Below are positions 20,001 through 34,579 of a stretch of 64,000 bases of DNA, piece after piece. The notes beneath the pieces were generated by a model. The model did no database searches and was not told where the DNA came from. It was given only the letters and a program-made list of their open reading frames with translations. Within the stretch, counting starts at the first letter, position 1; every line of letters begins with the position of its first letter. The translations under genes were made by a program, and so were the position numbers. Source of the DNA: Hanleya hanleyi. Lineage: Eukaryota > Mollusca > Polyplacophora > Lepidopleurida > Hanleyidae. The stretch is from contig JAVTVY010020589.1 of assembly GCA_036873755.1 (NCBI GenBank), positions 1 to 64,000 on the forward strand, written 5' to 3'.

Positions 20001-23000
20001 GATGAATCCCAGGCTATATGTAAATAATTTAGTTGCTTGCTGTTCTGCATCCGGCAGATTTAGTTTTACAATTAGTCCAATTCAAACCAACCACCCCTAA
20101 CCACTGAATCTGCATATTAAATCATCAGGTGACGCCCTCAACCATAACAGATCTGTGATATTGGATTGAAGTCAGGATTGTTTTTTTAAGAACACTTGCA
20201 CAGGTGCATCATTCCTGAAAACACATCATATATAATTCCTGATCTGACAGGGTTAAGGATATGTGCTGTTTCCATCTGGTTAGTTTTTCACTTTAATTGG
20301 TTTGCATACAGCTCAAATGTAGATCTGTAAAAACCCATGGATACCAAACAGAATTGGTATGAAAGCAGGGATAACTGTATGATTTCTGAAAAATTATTTT
20401 AGAGCAGACAGAAAATAATTAAAACCAAGAGAGACCATTCTGATGAAGATTGGAATTGTCTTCCAGTTTATATGATTAATGGCTCGCACCGAGATTTGCT
20501 ACATACGGCTGAAGATAATAATCTGTCTCCACGTGAAGGATTCTTGTCACTCGATACAATCAATATGATATCTCACTAAATCTATAATGTGGAGCATAAT
20601 CAAGATTCGCCAGCTTGACTATATAGTACCCATCATTGCAAGTGACATCTAGCAACTCAAATGCATAGGCCTACTCTATCGATCTGTTGTAGAGAATGCC
20701 AAAAATTAATTAAAACTTCGGTCGATACTTCATGTAGGAAGCTATTGTCTGGGTCTTTGTGTCGCTGAAAAGGCACAAGTAGACACATTGTTGTCCCCAG
20801 ACTAGGCTATTGTTTGCATTGTCTCTTGATTCTTACAAGGAGTATGAACCAAAACTTCAGATACTTGCGATAACATAGTATGCATTTGCTTAGAAATTTC
20901 TCAGCAAATTTCGTTATAACAGATTCATAGCAAAATATGATGTATTCTTTTTTTAACTGGCAGACTATTTTTCGGGATTTGTAACTCGAAAACTGTAAAT
21001 TTGACTGATTGGTTTTCCTAAACAAAATTTCTGGATATTTCCCCGATTAATCCAGATCCACAATTGTTTGTATTGCGCTGATTTGTGTACGGTTAAACGC
21101 CTAATACACCGCTTTGGGGGTATGAATGACGTATGTACTCAGGCCGTTATTTCTTTTTATCAGACGAAGCACTCGTAAGTGACGAGATTATCGAACTTGA
21201 CGGGCGAGACGAAAACAGTAAACTGTGAGCAGGAAAGTGGTGTTCCATATCTTGTCTCGGTGTGGTGGCTAAGAATGTTCTGGGGATTAGTGTCCCTTTT
21301 CATATCGTTTTCTATTGCAACCAAGGAAGGACACTTGTCCTCAATGTGTCCTAGCTGGGTTAGAAGATAGGAGCCGGACACTCTTAGCCACCGGACATTT
21401 TTAGCCTCTACAGCGGGTCCGAGCGATGACAAAATCATGTCAGAGGGAAACAAAACATATAAACAAGAGCTGTGAGATAACGTTCATTAACTAATTGATT
21501 ATTGGGAGTCGAGAGTTAGGATTTCAATACTGCTTGCAAATCATCGGTGCTATTTGCCATATGCGAGATACCATTATTAGTGTAAAAGGGCGTCTCCGGT
21601 GTCACATGTGAAATGTGGAAGGGATCAGTGACGTCATTTAGCATCGCGTGGAAATGGAATCAATGAACACGCAGTTGTTTTATTCGCTCTATTCTCAATT
21701 ATCCATTGTCATTCAGCTTAATACAGGTCTTTGATTTTTAGGGGTATACAGCCCCACAGACTGACGGTATTGTCTCGCTCCACTGAGTGGGGAACGAATG
21801 ATCGCTTGAAATATATAGGGGTGAGTGAGTGAATAGGGTTTAACGTCGCTTTCAAAAAATTTTCAGCTATATCACGACGGGGAAGGGAAGAGAGGGGAGG
21901 GGAAGGAGCGGTTGTACCTGCTTGTGACAGAGCATAGCTAATGCTGCCATTTTATAGTGCTGTCCCACTGAAATATCATGCCGTAAGCAGTAATGAAACC
22001 CCACTCAGTCAAATTAGACTGACATCGTGCGAACCAGTGCTTGTGCTACCCTCTTAGTGCTAGACCTCCTCTCTTCTTTGTTCCCTTTATACCTTAGTCA
22101 GGCAGCTGCTCCTTTATCCAAGCAAGCGTACGCCCGAGGCCGGTCACCCTTTGTTTTTTTGCAGAGTTAGGTGTGTTCATTGTCAGCATACTCTCACATT
22201 ATGATGTACTAATGTCAAACATGAAGACCAGAGAGAGCAGAGAGCAAAGTGAAAGGAATAAGACGAGTACTTTCGCAACAACGTGGTACTTAGGACAATA
22301 CAGAAAATGGTTTAGCTCAGTAATTTCAGTCCAATCCCCATAGCAATGCAAACGTATACCGTTCAGGTTACAAACCACTTTAAACAGCCCTACTTGATAT
22401 GTTGTGAATCGGCTACGCACTTCTCAATAAAACTATATTCCCTAACCTTCGTCTACACAAGTGACCTATCACGTCAGGTAACCTGGGTTTCCGCTCAAAT
22501 AAATAGAACGAATTCAGCATACATTGTCACCATTTATTTTTTCATATACGGCTGGCAGAATTAGGTCATTCCGACTGCACAATAACAAATGGGAGGTGTG
22601 CAATCAAACTGGCCCAGAGTTTTCCCATATTAAATTTTTGTAAGTTTGTTTGGAAATCTTTTAGCGTTTAATATTATAGAAACATTTTAAAATATATCAC
22701 CATTTCTCACCCAGTCAGTTATAATGACCAATTAAATTTCACCGGAAGTCAAGTCCTGATTATAATCTTAGACTCAAAAATAACAATGATAGTTTGTGGC
22801 CTACAAATAGTCAGATACCAAGAACACTGCAGAGGTTAAAGCAGTAACAGATAAGCATATACAGGTGCAGATATAAAGGCCGTACTTCAAAGATACGGAC
22901 ATTTGGATTAGGGTGCTATTTTCATTAGTATTTAGGCTCTTGGGCCTGTTATAATATATCCATCCAAAGGAATTTTCAATAACTTCTTTGCCGGTTTTTA

Positions 23001-23689
23001 TATTTGCTTAGTTACTGACGTTTTCTATGATGCACTGGCTTACGCCTGCAGACACACGAGATGACTGTTATTAACATAAAACCGATGCTATCCCCATTGA
23101 TGAGTGTGTATGTTGTTTGTGCTGAAAAAATTATCAGATGAAGTATTGGCGCTGGATAGGATAGTACTTGTTCTCTTAGGTTCATCATCGTTTGGTATTA
23201 AATATGTGATAAGTCTGACATTCGCAGTTGTATGTGGTTTCAAATCGAGGAATAGATACTCATACGGACAATATATATTTTTTTTTCATGAAAGAAGACA
23301 TACTTCTAGGGCAGATCTGTCTCCCGGAAGTTAGAATTGTTGTCTATTGAAGAGATACTGGGACAGATAAACTGCGGTTAACTTTCTCTAATGCGAACCG
23401 TCTGTGATGTGTATGTGGATGTGGATGGATATTGTGTAGGTCGGGCACCCATCATATCGTCCAGGATAATAACGTTGCTTTGACTGGGGTCGAAGTAGAT
23501 TTGTAGATTCCTAGTCATTGACTGTGACACCATACCATGTATGGTGGAGTGGAATCAATATTAGCTCGCTTCAAAAATTTCATAACCCAGGATGTCTTCC
23601 CTAAACCAGTCGGTCCTTTGACTATCGTGTTAAATAAAAGGGATGCTCTCGGTTGCATCATATTTGGTTGCATAGGATGAGTTTTATGC
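20001..23689. other. Gene-free repeat-rich stretch
   Basis: No recognised product. A GTGAGTGAGTGAATAGGG...TTTAACGTCGC short repeat lies at 21822-21882, followed by a purine-rich GGGAAGGGAAGAGAGGGG run. The open frames at 21160-21453 are on opposite strands and resemble nothing known. Confidence 0.45.
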
Positions 23690-23830
23690 TATTCTCTCCA
23701 TTCAATCATTCCTCTCGCCATCCAATCATTCCTCCCTCCCTCCATCCAATCATTCATCCCATCTCCCCTCCCTCTATTCAATCAATCCTCTCTCCATCCC
23801 TCCATCCAATCAATCCTCTCACCCTTCATC
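23690..23830 (+). repeat. Pyrimidine-rich simple repeat
   Basis: Imperfect repeats of CCTCCATCCAATCAATC. An open frame across it is compositional only. Confidence 0.8.
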
Positions 23831-23999
23831 TGTATGCTGATCTCCGATGTTTTGATATTGATTATAGCCTAATAGTTAAACTTTAATATTTTGATCTATC
23901 AAACAAATGTCTATTTTCTTATGTCCATATTCTGGTTATATTCTTATAACATACCCGATGCTGAATATATAAACTTAATTTCGATATGATGACGACATT

Positions 24000-26290
24000 G
24001 TTACGTCACTAGTAGGATTAATTAACTGTCTCAATCAAAAGGAGTTTAAAATGACCACGCACACACATGGATTTCGAATCAGTGGTTAAGAAGTATCCAG
24101 CAGGTTACTGATTTTTTCAGGAGAATATTCGGGGAAGTCGAACCAGAATACTATAAATCGAGAAAAAGTCAGTTAGCGAACTTACCAATTACCCCTTATC
24201 TCTCTTATAAGAATTTAGCGCGAATTTGGAAGAAGAACGGAAACTCGTCACCACATAGATGGAGATAACAGCGAAGAATCAGACCTAATAAGCACCCAAA
24301 TTTGTGAAGAAAACTGATACAATCTCTAGACTTGATCCACCCATGTAACGGGTGGACATTTGTCGTGTACTTCGGTTGAAGAGCTCGCCCGTGGTAAGAT
24401 AACAAACCCCCAAAAAATCGAGGAATATTACTTGAGAAAACAGGATATTTTCGATCGCCGATTTACTGCTGAATGTGAATGTTTCTTTCCATATAGATTC
24501 TAGTTGATTTCTAAACCCCGTTTTGTTAGTTTTCCCCTTTTTTGTTGCGTGGGCCGTTTTCATCTGCACAAATACCGACTGATAATGTCAAATCTACCTT
24601 TAGAATAGAGGTCCATTTTTAGAATCGGGCATTACCATAAGTTTACAAATATTATCCACTGCAGACTAGGAACACTGTCATTCGAGATATGTGTAGTTTC
24701 GTTCAATCCAATGGGGTTCTGCTGGACAGGTTGTTGAAGGTGGAGATCACACAGTTATGGAAGCGTTCCATTTATTTTCGGCATTGGAAAACGAATGATC
24801 GTGCATCATTGCGAGAATATCGAGAAAAACTGAAAAGAAAGAAAGCCGCACTTTCCTCTCGCGATTTAGCTTTGTGGTTTGTCACCTAGGCAGCCTCAAT
24901 CCTTTTCTGTTTCTCATCAATCTGGAGACAAATATTCACATTGTGTGATTGAACTATCCATTATGAGACCAATTTTCTCTCACATTGGAATTCGAAAGAT
25001 ATTCAGAAATATTTTAACCTATACTGATCCTTATTATGCGATACATATAACACTAACGGTAAATTATATATGAATGCCAGACTGCCCCGATAAGAACAGG
25101 ATCTGAGTTGTCATGTAGCTAGGTGGAAGTTTTGAGCGGTCAATGGAAAATGATTTAGAACTTCTCTCAATGACATTCCATTGAGCATTAAAATTGAAAC
25201 ATCAGAGTGGAAAGCCGCACGAAGCACAATCAGATCTATCCGTTGATAGCAGTTCGTTTGTAACCGTCATATACACCTGTGTATATCAGTTGATTGCTAT
25301 ATTGGACGTTCAGATCATTGAAGCCCATACATCATAGGTGAAGTTAACTATCGACACCTGCTTTAATCAACACGGAGAATTAAAAGGCTAGTCTGACAGA
25401 CCTGCTGGGGAAACACTACAAGATTTAGAATTTAGTTGGACAGTTCCTCTCGCGGGAAAGATCTTACTGGAGATTGTATTTGTTGGTGAAAAAGAATAGA
25501 CCCGACTGTCTGGATCATTTGGAATCTTTTGTATAGAAACTCTCCAGATAATGGAAAAACCTTTCCCTGATGGTCAAATTGCAGCTGAGTTTTCCGCTAA
25601 CAGATTACCAGGTCCGTATTCAAGCCCAGTTATGTAACGCTGGAAAATTGTGCAGTGATTGAAAAGTATTGACTTCACTATTCTATTCATTACATGTGTC
25701 GAATTCGACACGAATGGCGCCTTTATGTCGGTTGTTTTCCAGCGGTATCGTACATCATTTGGGACTGTTCCCTTCATTGACATTTTTTGTGTTTTGCACT
25801 GATTGTCTTCTGGAACTTCGATTCAGAAAGAAAGACGCTCTATGAATAGATGTGACAGTTTTTAACTTCTAAAACTGTATAGAAAGATTCAACGACCATC
25901 AGCTGTGACTCCCTGTCAGTTCTATGGATTTGAAGATAGCCTCATCGAATACTGTTGATCGCTCCGCCTTGAAAATCACCAGCTTGTGTTTCTTTATACA
26001 TGTAATTATATTGCATGCCTGTTGTGGTTTTGATTCGAATAGAATAATTGTTCAGAGGCTTTCATACCTTAGAACTTTTGCTTATTGAGAGACTCACAGA
26101 CTTAATCTAGTTATGTGTATCGAGTCACTTTTCCATATAGCTGAATGTCAAATGAAATCTAACTGAAGACGAAAGTGGGAAGTCATATCCATTCGTTCAG
26201 GGCAGGTGAATTCAAACCTAGAAAATTTCAAGTTATAAAACTCCAATATTTTCGACGGGTTCTCGCTTATTTTTTGCAATTTTCATTGTC
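24000..26290. repeat. Family-A dispersed repeat, copy 3
   Basis: Shares the long colinear match with copies 1 and 2, including AATTACCCCTTATCTCTC, ACCTGCTTTAATCAACACGG and AATGGCGCCTTTATGTCGG. No coding frame. Confidence 0.65.
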
Positions 26291-26869
26291 ATGATAGGGC
26301 ATCGACAATGGAACTTGTCGGTCTCTCCACTCCATTGTCAGTTGCACTCTTTTCGTACCCTACTCTTGTGGAGAGAGTGATCCATTTAATATTCACTGAC
26401 CGAGTTCCCAGTAGGCTTTTATACTAAGATAAAATAACGGATACTCACTATTATCCTTATCTCCAGATATGAAGAGCAATTACACAGATCCTTCCAGTAC
26501 AGTTTAGTCATGGGGACAGAAACTCACCACAACAGAGATGCGAATAACAGAAGATTTAGACCTACTGTGCAATGAGCGTTTTTATCGAAATCTGGCACAA
26601 AGGTGATCTCGTTTACTGAAGACTGAAAATATCATAATGCGGAAAGTTTTTCCACTTACTGAAGACATTGACTGAAAGGCTCATAATATTCCTGGAGAAG
26701 TATAGATAGATTGTATAGATTCTAGCTGATTTGTTTAATATAAGTGTCGTATTCGTCCTTCATTAAGCAACCATGGAGTGTCTCATCGATAATTGTCTGA
26801 GATCTTTCTCGTATGGCTCCATGTTGAGGCATTTACTCCATCAGACGATCTCGATGCTCATCCTTTAAC
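26291..26869. other. Gene-free stretch
   Basis: Nothing recognisable; weak family-A similarity (ACAACAGAGATGCGAATAACAG near 26530). Confidence 0.35.
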
Positions 26870-28610
26870 ATCATTTGAACTGATCTGTTATCAGAGCTCT
26901 CGAGCTGGGGTACCTAATTCCGCTTATCGAGTGCTAGGGGCCGTTTGGTTACTTCATATGTTGAAGTTCCACATGAACAGTTGCAATATAAGCGCGACTG
27001 AGATATTAAGGCTACGTCCTCCGTATTTTCTGTATTCTAGAGTCTGAATGTGAGATGCCGAGAGAAGCTTTTCTGTTGAGTCATATCGTTGCTTTTCAGT
27101 TGCCAGGCGTCGTCAAATTGTCCCACTTCTTACATATCTCTAGAATCTATTATCACCCGACGACGAATGGGTATGAAAGGAAATTACAATTAAGATAACC
27201 AGAAGTCTTCTATACTGTAGAACGTAGAGATCACGTGAACAGCTTGTCCGTATCGTCCCCTGGTACCTTTTCCACATTAACTCAATGACCAAAATGACTG
27301 ATACACCACGTGTCGTCATGTATGTCATGTACATGTATAGGACGATGTTAAATAACATGCTATGCATTGGTTTTCACTCACGACAGAATAATTGGATCCG
27401 GGGAAGGCTGGGTATTCAACAGATCGTCTAGAAGATACGATCGACAACCGGTTAGACATTTCATAGATCCGCAACAGGCTAGATATGTGATGGAACGACA
27501 GGTTGTTTACAGTTTGGCATCATCATGCAATGAGTTGTTTGAGTTGATCAGTCATCACAGCTCCCGAGCTAGCGTATCTAATTCCGCTTAAGCCGATGCT
27601 AGGGGCCGTGTGGATACTTCATAGTCTCCACATGACCAGCTGCAAGAAAAGCGCGGCTGACATACTAAGGCTACGTCCGAGAATCGACCGTATTCTCGGG
27701 CCTGAATGTGAGGTGCTTAATGAAGCTTTCCGGTTGATTTTAAGTCACCAGACGTCGTCAATTTTCTTGCATATCGCTCCAATTTATTACCAGTTTATGA
27801 TAGGATTGTGCAGGTGGACTGTTAGTCCCCATGTCGTTCGACAAATATATGTAGGTTTATTGTTTTGGTGGGCAATTTAAGCCGTACGACATCGGGCATT
27901 ACAGCTTAGTTTTTCTGGGTATTCTTGCATTTGCGAGGTTTACCCCATGTTGAGGCGTTTACTCCATCAGACGTCCTCGATGCTCATCCATTATTATCAG
28001 ACTAGTGACATATTTGAGCTGATCTGTCATCCCAGCTCCCGAGCTAGGGTAACTAAATCCGCTCAAGCCAATGCCAGGGGCCGTTTGGATACTTCATAGT
28101 CTCCACAAGAACAGCTGCAATACAAGCGCGACTGAGATACTAAGGCTACGTCCGAAAATTCACCGTATTCTCAAGCCTGAATGTGAGGTGCCTAGCGAAA
28201 CTTTCCTGTAGAGTCATATCGTTGGTTTTTATCGCTAGATATCGTCAAATTTCCCCATCTCTTGCATATCGCTCCAATTTATTACCTGTATATCGTAGGA
28301 ATCTGTTGGTGGACTGTTAGTCCCCGAGGCCCGCCCTCTGTACACGTCGTTCAACAAATATATTTAGATTTTATGTTTTGGTGGAAATTTAAGCCGTACG
28401 ACGTCGGGTATTACGTAACTAATCCCACTTAAACCGGTGCTAGGGACCGTGTGGATAGTTCAGTCCCCACACGAACAGCTGCAATAAAAGCGCGACTGAG
28501 ATACTACGGATATGTCCGAGAATCCACCGTATTCTCGGGCCTAAATGGGAGATGCCTATAGGGAAGCTTTCCTGTAGAGTCATATGGTTGCTTTTCAGTC
28601 GCCAGAAGTC
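26870..28610. repeat. Four-unit diverged tandem array
   Basis: Units near 26875, 27540, 28018 and 28415 share TAATTCCGCTTA, GGGGCCGT, AGCGCGACTGAGATA, GGCTACGTCC, a TGAATGTGAGRTGC phrase and GAGTCATATCGTTG. Spacing varies from about 400 to 670. A further unit starts the second segmental copy at 37391, and a relict lies near 57745. Short frames here are not genes. Confidence 0.6.
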
Positions 28611-30249
28611 GTCAGTTTGGATTGTGGACGCGGATATTCTCTGATGGACGACGGCTGGATTATGAATGACGGACTAGACGCTTGTAATTTCCCACCTCTT
28701 GCATATCGCTCAAATTTATACAAATTTGATCACGTTTACAAAGAATGACCTTTATGAATGTCGAATACAAGCGTCTAGTCCGTCATTTATTATTCAGCCG
28801 TAGTCCATTAAAGAATTTCCGCATCCATAAGACCTAATTCATATAATAACATTAGCAACGAATTAAAAGGACAAATCATAGTATACATAAAACTAGGCTA
28901 ATTTCCTGCAAGACAGAAGCGGTCAATCCACAGTACAGGATCGGAATGAGGGTGTTTGTGAAACAGGACAAGGGAACTTCTGGAGACAAGACCTGCCATG
29001 TAGCTAGTGGTAGACAGGTTGAGTGGAGGGATGAGAATGAGCGATCGTGCTGTAAATCTCGTGCTCGGTGATCGTCTTTCTGGAAATATTGCAACAGACC
29101 ATGGCTTATCACTCCCGAATGTTTCAATTTATCTCTTATGTTCAATTATTCTTGCCCGCTCGACTGTTCCATTGTCGCCAACGATTGAGGCAAATCTGTT
29201 CATTATAATCCCATTTTTAGTATACCCATTTAGAAAATATTGAGGAAAACTTCAAAATATCGACACACGAAGAGTTCCCGAATCAGTGGTTGAAGGGTAC
29301 GCAACGGGATACTTACTTTTTCAGGGAAAAGTTCGGGACGTCGTGAGAGAATAATATCAATCAACGCAGAAAAAGTCAGGGACTCGACTTCCTAATCACA
29401 CCTCATCTGTCTTATCTATAGTATTGGACAACACAGAAATCTTTTTAACGAAAAGCAGTGCAACGAATTAGAAGCGATGAGCACACACATTTGTGCAGGA
29501 GACCACACAACACCCTGGCGTAGTCTTGATCCTCTGAGAGAAAATATTTGTATATCAGTTAAATATCTCGTCTGGGGAACGATAACAAACCCTCCACAAT
29601 TTGAACAGAAAATCTTAACAATATCAGAAGTCAATTTACTGCTGGGTGTGAACGGATGGAGCTATAGCTTTTCTATGCAGCTGTTTCTGTTTATTCCACA
29701 TGGATTTTATTTCCTGGGCGCATTACTCACCCATTGCAGGCCACTCTGCATCCGAAAAAAATCGATTTAATTCGAATCGTATGTAGAGATCATTATCGCC
29801 ATTTCAAGAATTGCATGCTTATTCTTTGCTTCTTTTAGTCTGATTTTCGTGTATATTTCAGAATGCATAAATTATAAAAGTCCTACCAAAAAATGTATTC
29901 CAATGCGCATACAACCGATGTAGTTTGGGTCACTTGCCCTATAACTACGTGAACATGTATTCGTGCACTATTCTTGATATCATCACTGCTGTGACGTCGT
30001 TAAAAAAAATCGTATCACCGTTTTCACACTACTATCCATTATCTCACTTTCTCACCAAAGAGTATGTAATAAACGTATATACAGTCTCGGCCAAAATGGT
30101 TGGCGCATTTGAAACATTGACAAAACATTGTAGTTCTGGCGAATCAGACTGATTCTTGAGTATTTCTTTCGACGGTACGTGAATCTCCGAACGATCACAC
30201 GTCCCCGAGCTTTGGTCGACAACCTATTTGTAAAGGAATTCGAATAGTG

Positions 30250-31562
30250 TACGATTTCAGGTGAACTATCATTAATCTATGCGATAAAAACATTCTCCCT
30301 CTTGAAATAGTGAAGCTGGTACTTCGAAGAATTAAACTATCACTGAAATATATCACAAAATTGCGATCAAATCACTCGAATTCTGCATATAACTGTGTTT
30401 TCAACCCTCAGTACGTGGATTTCTATTTGAAGAAACTCTCCATTATTCCACCTCTCGGAATTCGTATGAAACCACACATTGTAGCAGCTTAGTCAAACTT
30501 TACCTAACAAGCTCTTACCAATTCCACCATGGCAGTTCGCTAAACCAGAAGTAGATATTACACTAACGAAATATAAAAAGGCAGACACGAGCCAGCTCGT
30601 GTATACACAAGAATTTGCTCTGCTGAGAGAAAAATACAGATCGCATCAGGTTATCTGTACAGGTGGTTGTAATGATGGTGAGAGAGTAGCATGCGCTAAT
30701 ATCTTCAGTTCCAAAACTAAAACCTGTCGACTACCAGGTACGAGTTCGATGTTCACTGCAGAAGCAAAAGCTATACTGTCGGCTTTGGAACATATTGGGT
30801 CCACTAAAAGGAAAAAAATATGTCGTATTCTCAGATTCACTGTCATACCTTCAAGCGATTAAAATTTGAACTTCAACTCATCCCACCATCTTGAATATTC
30901 CACAATTATATGACTGTAGATTTGATCAACAGATTGATATTGTGTTTTGTTGGTTGCCTAGTCACGTTGGCATCAAAGATAATACTGAGGCTGATAAAAT
31001 GGCTAAGGCAACCCTAGATAATGAGGTTGATCCTGTTGGAATCCCATATAGCGATTCCAGATCCTCTATATGCATTTATGTGAGAAAGCTGTTTCAATTT
31101 TTATGGGAGGCTGTGAATAAAAACAAACTTCATGAGTTCAAAAATAACTGTAGGCTATACTCATTTGAACAGCCAGAAACGTTTCGATCAAGCCATGATC
31201 AGGCGATGTAGAATCGGCCATACACGATTAACTCACGAACATTTACTAAAAAAAAGAGCCAGTCCCAAGGTGTATTCCATGCCACGAAGATCTCACAGTG
31301 AAACATATTCTTATCGACTGTATGGATTTTAAGATTGTAAAAGATAATTTTTATCGAGCAGCTACTTTAGAAGATCTTTTTAATCGGGTGAAAGAAGACT
31401 GTGACTTAGGTTATTTGAGAGAAATCGGTTTGTTGCATAAGTTCTAATGTGTGTATGTTTTAATGTGTTGGATTACTAAGTTATTAACTTGAATACTTAG
31501 AATTTTGTTTGATCGTCGATATATAGGTGAAATGTTGCAGAACGCGACGTTAAACATTGATT

Positions 31563-31593
<31 letters not shown>

Positions 31594-31595
31594 GC
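30250..31595 (+). pseudogene. LINE 3' fragment with RNase H domain, copy 1 (frameshifted)
   Basis: Starts in the post-RT region (ELVLRRIKLSLKYITKLRSN-like frame at 30310; PPLGIRMKPH), then the RNase H domain from 30599 with FTAEAKAILSALEHI, a frameshift near 30820-30850, and FCWLPSHVGIKDNTEADKMA. It ends with a C-terminal DCDLGYLREIGLLHKF and stop near 31447. A short 3' UTR runs into GCGACGTTAAAC and a TC microsatellite. The fragment is 5'-truncated, as non-LTR elements usually are. Expected TDGS at the first catalytic site reads TGGC, so it was already inactive. Confidence 0.7.
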
Positions 31596-31989
31596 TGGTA
31601 CGTATTTTGAATTCTAAAAAATTGCGGTCAAATCGTAGTTATTTACTGTTCCTTGGTATACTGGTTTTCAGACTTGAGCATTACTTGTTGGTCTAAAGCG
31701 CCATGTTATGCCTGTCGCGAGGTTTTGTAATCCATACATCAATAAATTGTCTCGTACTCTCTCAAAAGCAGCTTTAGATTGCTTCATGGGGATAATGTGA
31801 CCGTCCCTTGAGATAAATGAACGGTCCTGCTGCTCGGATATGTGTCTAATTTAACCCAACATCGTCGCTGTTGACGTCTCCTGTCGAGAATTAACATTCG
31901 CTGACAGCTGGTCGGCTGTTTCAGCATGTTGTTGTTGTTGTCGAGCTCAAATTTTAATTCTTCTCCAAAGTGAGGTATGAAGGTTTAAG

Positions 31990-32745
31990 CTTAAGCTTAA
32001 GGATACTGCAGACACATTTACACACCCTCGAGAATTTGTCTTAATACAGATAATAGTATACCTTATAGCTGAGGTAATGTATATATTTGTTGAAAGCGCA
32101 TTTCTCAAGGATTCCAAATATATAAATATATAAATGTGTTCACTGTAAATCTGAAGCTTGTGAAGATATTTCAATTTTAAAAAATTAATTTAAAAAAATG
32201 AGCGTTCTTTTTTAAATGGCTATTTTTAAAAAAAGTATTCAACTTATAGTAACTTACCATCATTTGCTGTAGAAAACAACTCCAACAGGAAATCTGTGTC
32301 TCACTTTTGTCAATGTTGATCTCGTTCTTATTCTATTGGCATTTAATTCAACTTCAAAGTTCAAAATTGTGAGTTGCTCAATTTTGTAAAGAAACATTCC
32401 ATTAAATGGCAATGGAATGAGAACTAAGCCAAAATTGATAAAACTGAGACACCGATTTCCTGTTGGAGTTGTCTTCTACAGGAAGTGATGATGTAAGTTA
32501 CGATAAGTTGAATACTTTTTTTTAAAAATAGCATTTAAAAAATTAAAATTAAATTTTAAATTAATTTTTTTTTAATCCGAATATCTTCACGACATACAGG
32601 TTTACGGTGAACAGATTTGTCTTTTTGGAATCCTTAAGAAATGCGCTTTCTACAAATATATACATTACCATAGCTATGAGGCATACTTGTAGCTCGATAA
32701 AGGCAAATTCTAGAGGGTGCGCAAAAGTGTGTGCAAGAGGGCTCA
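31990..32745. repeat. Foldback element 1, segmental copy 1
   Basis: Imperfect inverted arms of about 340 bases (about 31990-32330 and 32395-32745). Examples are AACTCCAACAGGAAATC against GATTTCCTGTTGGAGTT, and CGCATTTCTCAAGGATTCCA against TGGAATCCTTAAGAAATGCG. No ORF. Confidence 0.75.
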
Positions 32746-32751
32746 GTCACA

Positions 32752-33415
32752 GTGACATTGGTAGCAGGGGGTGTCTTCGACGATGTTGTTGTTGTTGGGA
32801 TTTATATGTAATTTTTTTTTCAAGAATATAATTATTTGCCACCTTTTCATACACCACAATGACAGTGGATATCATAAAAATGCTTTCTATACGACCTACA
32901 TCGATCTACATACCCCTCCTCTACTAGATCTCCATCTAAATATCGAGTGTGGAAACTCCAATGTTAAAGAATTCGCCACGTATTCCGGTACACAATACAT
33001 TCTCCTAGCTGGTTTCCAGTAACTGATAAGGCATCGAGCGGGGCGTGGAGATCGAGCCCGAACGGCTTCGAATGCAGGAGAACTTACCTCATGGCATTCT
33101 CCACGACCGTTGAGTTTTCACCATAGTCCACGCCTGTTGGTTGTCTGCAGACATCCGAATTCCCCCGTGTATCGGGGTTCGTGGCGAAAGTCGGTATACG
33201 GCTTTAACATTTGAGTTTCCACACTTGATATTTAGATGGATATCTAGTAGAGGAGGGGTATGTAGATCGATGTAGGTCGTATAAAAAGCATTTTTAGAAA
33301 TCCACTGCCATTGTGGTGTATGAACAGGTGGGAAATAATTATATTCTTGAAATAAAATTATATAATCACAACAACATCGACGAAGACACCCAGTGCTACC
33401 CAGGTCACTGTGAGC
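32752..33415. repeat. Foldback element 2, segmental copy 1
   Basis: Arms of about 210-230 bases (about 32752-32985 and 33205-33415). CTACATCGATCTACATACCC pairs with GGGTATGTAGATCGATGTAG. It adjoins foldback 1 directly. The spacer of about 220 bases is GC-richer and carries CGAGCGGGGCGTGGAGATCG. Confidence 0.8.
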
Positions 33416-34579
33416 TAGATATCCTTAGCATATTAAGCCATGAAGGCGAAGAATCCACCATAAACACGAAATACTGTTGCCATTAGAGTTGGTTGATTCA
33501 AAGTGCCGATCGCAATGCAGTTATTCTGATTATTTAATCAACAAAATGCCTCTAGGGCGCGTTTCAGGAATGCATACACTTTTTTGGCGCTCGGACTGCG
33601 TTTGAGGACTAGTATGCAAGGCAGAAAATTAATGTAGCTGCACGTCAGAGACGCATGTTGAGAGATTTCCTTATATTCACCAGAACACATCATCCAAGAT
33701 CCTAAGATATTAAGTCCATGAAACCCTTATGGGCGGCGATGGATCGTGCATTTGTGGCAAAGAGTATTCATCCGATACATTTGAAGTGATTGGAAACTGC
33801 GTTTCTTAAAAAAATTGACGATAGCCCGATATCTTTGCAACATTAACATTGGGAGTAGCATACCATGGCGTTCTACGTCAATAAGTGAAGTTCGACGTGG
33901 AAAAGCAGAATACAAAGGAATATCGACCGACTACAACGTAGCTGCAAGCACTGCTGTAATTCGAAAATTTTTCCATTGATATTATGTTTGAAAAATAATT
34001 CGCTTTTTATTCGCATTGACGTTCTCGTGAATTAGCATAGATTAATGTTAGTTCATCTGAAATGGCACAATATCTGAACTCCAAAACAGGTATGTCGACC
34101 AAAGCTCAAGAATGTTGGTAATCCAACCGTCGAACTATATACTCTCAACGATTCCAGAAGATGCTGAGATCTATTATATCGCCTGTTATCCAGGTTTTAT
34201 CAAAACATGTGTCGATAGTCAGTCTGATGTTTTGCTCAATCTTTCTTGAGTTATTGTCTTCAAATCTCTTCCACATACTTCTAAAATACTTTGCACTACT
34301 TTCTATCTGAAACTCGAGACAAAACACTCACCAACATCCTGCTGAGTGAGCATGAAATCTTCAAGTTTAAAATGTTTTTTTCTTGAAAACCATCATATCT
34401 GCCTCTCTTTTGATAAAGTCAGCCACTAAGATAAAGGTCATGTGACAATTTTGACTAATCAGATAACGTGTTTTGTGCAGAAAATATGGCGTAGATAGGG
34501 CGCAGTTGTGGCGCAATTAGGGCGCACGCTCAGAATAGTATTAGCATGAATAATGGTACGGCGCACTTGGGCCGCAGGT

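Noticed and set aside
21160..21453. Overlapping 97- and 63-codon frames on opposite strands as a receptor-like gene
   Set aside because: No domain, no splice context and no homologous copy to support either strand.
32975..33205. Spacer of foldback 2 as a tRNA, U1-like RNA or tRNA-derived SINE (AACTTACCT, GATAAGGCATCGAG, GGATTCGAATGC)
   Set aside because: No cloverleaf, anticodon stem or proper B-box could be built, and the U1 resemblance is only seven or eight bases.
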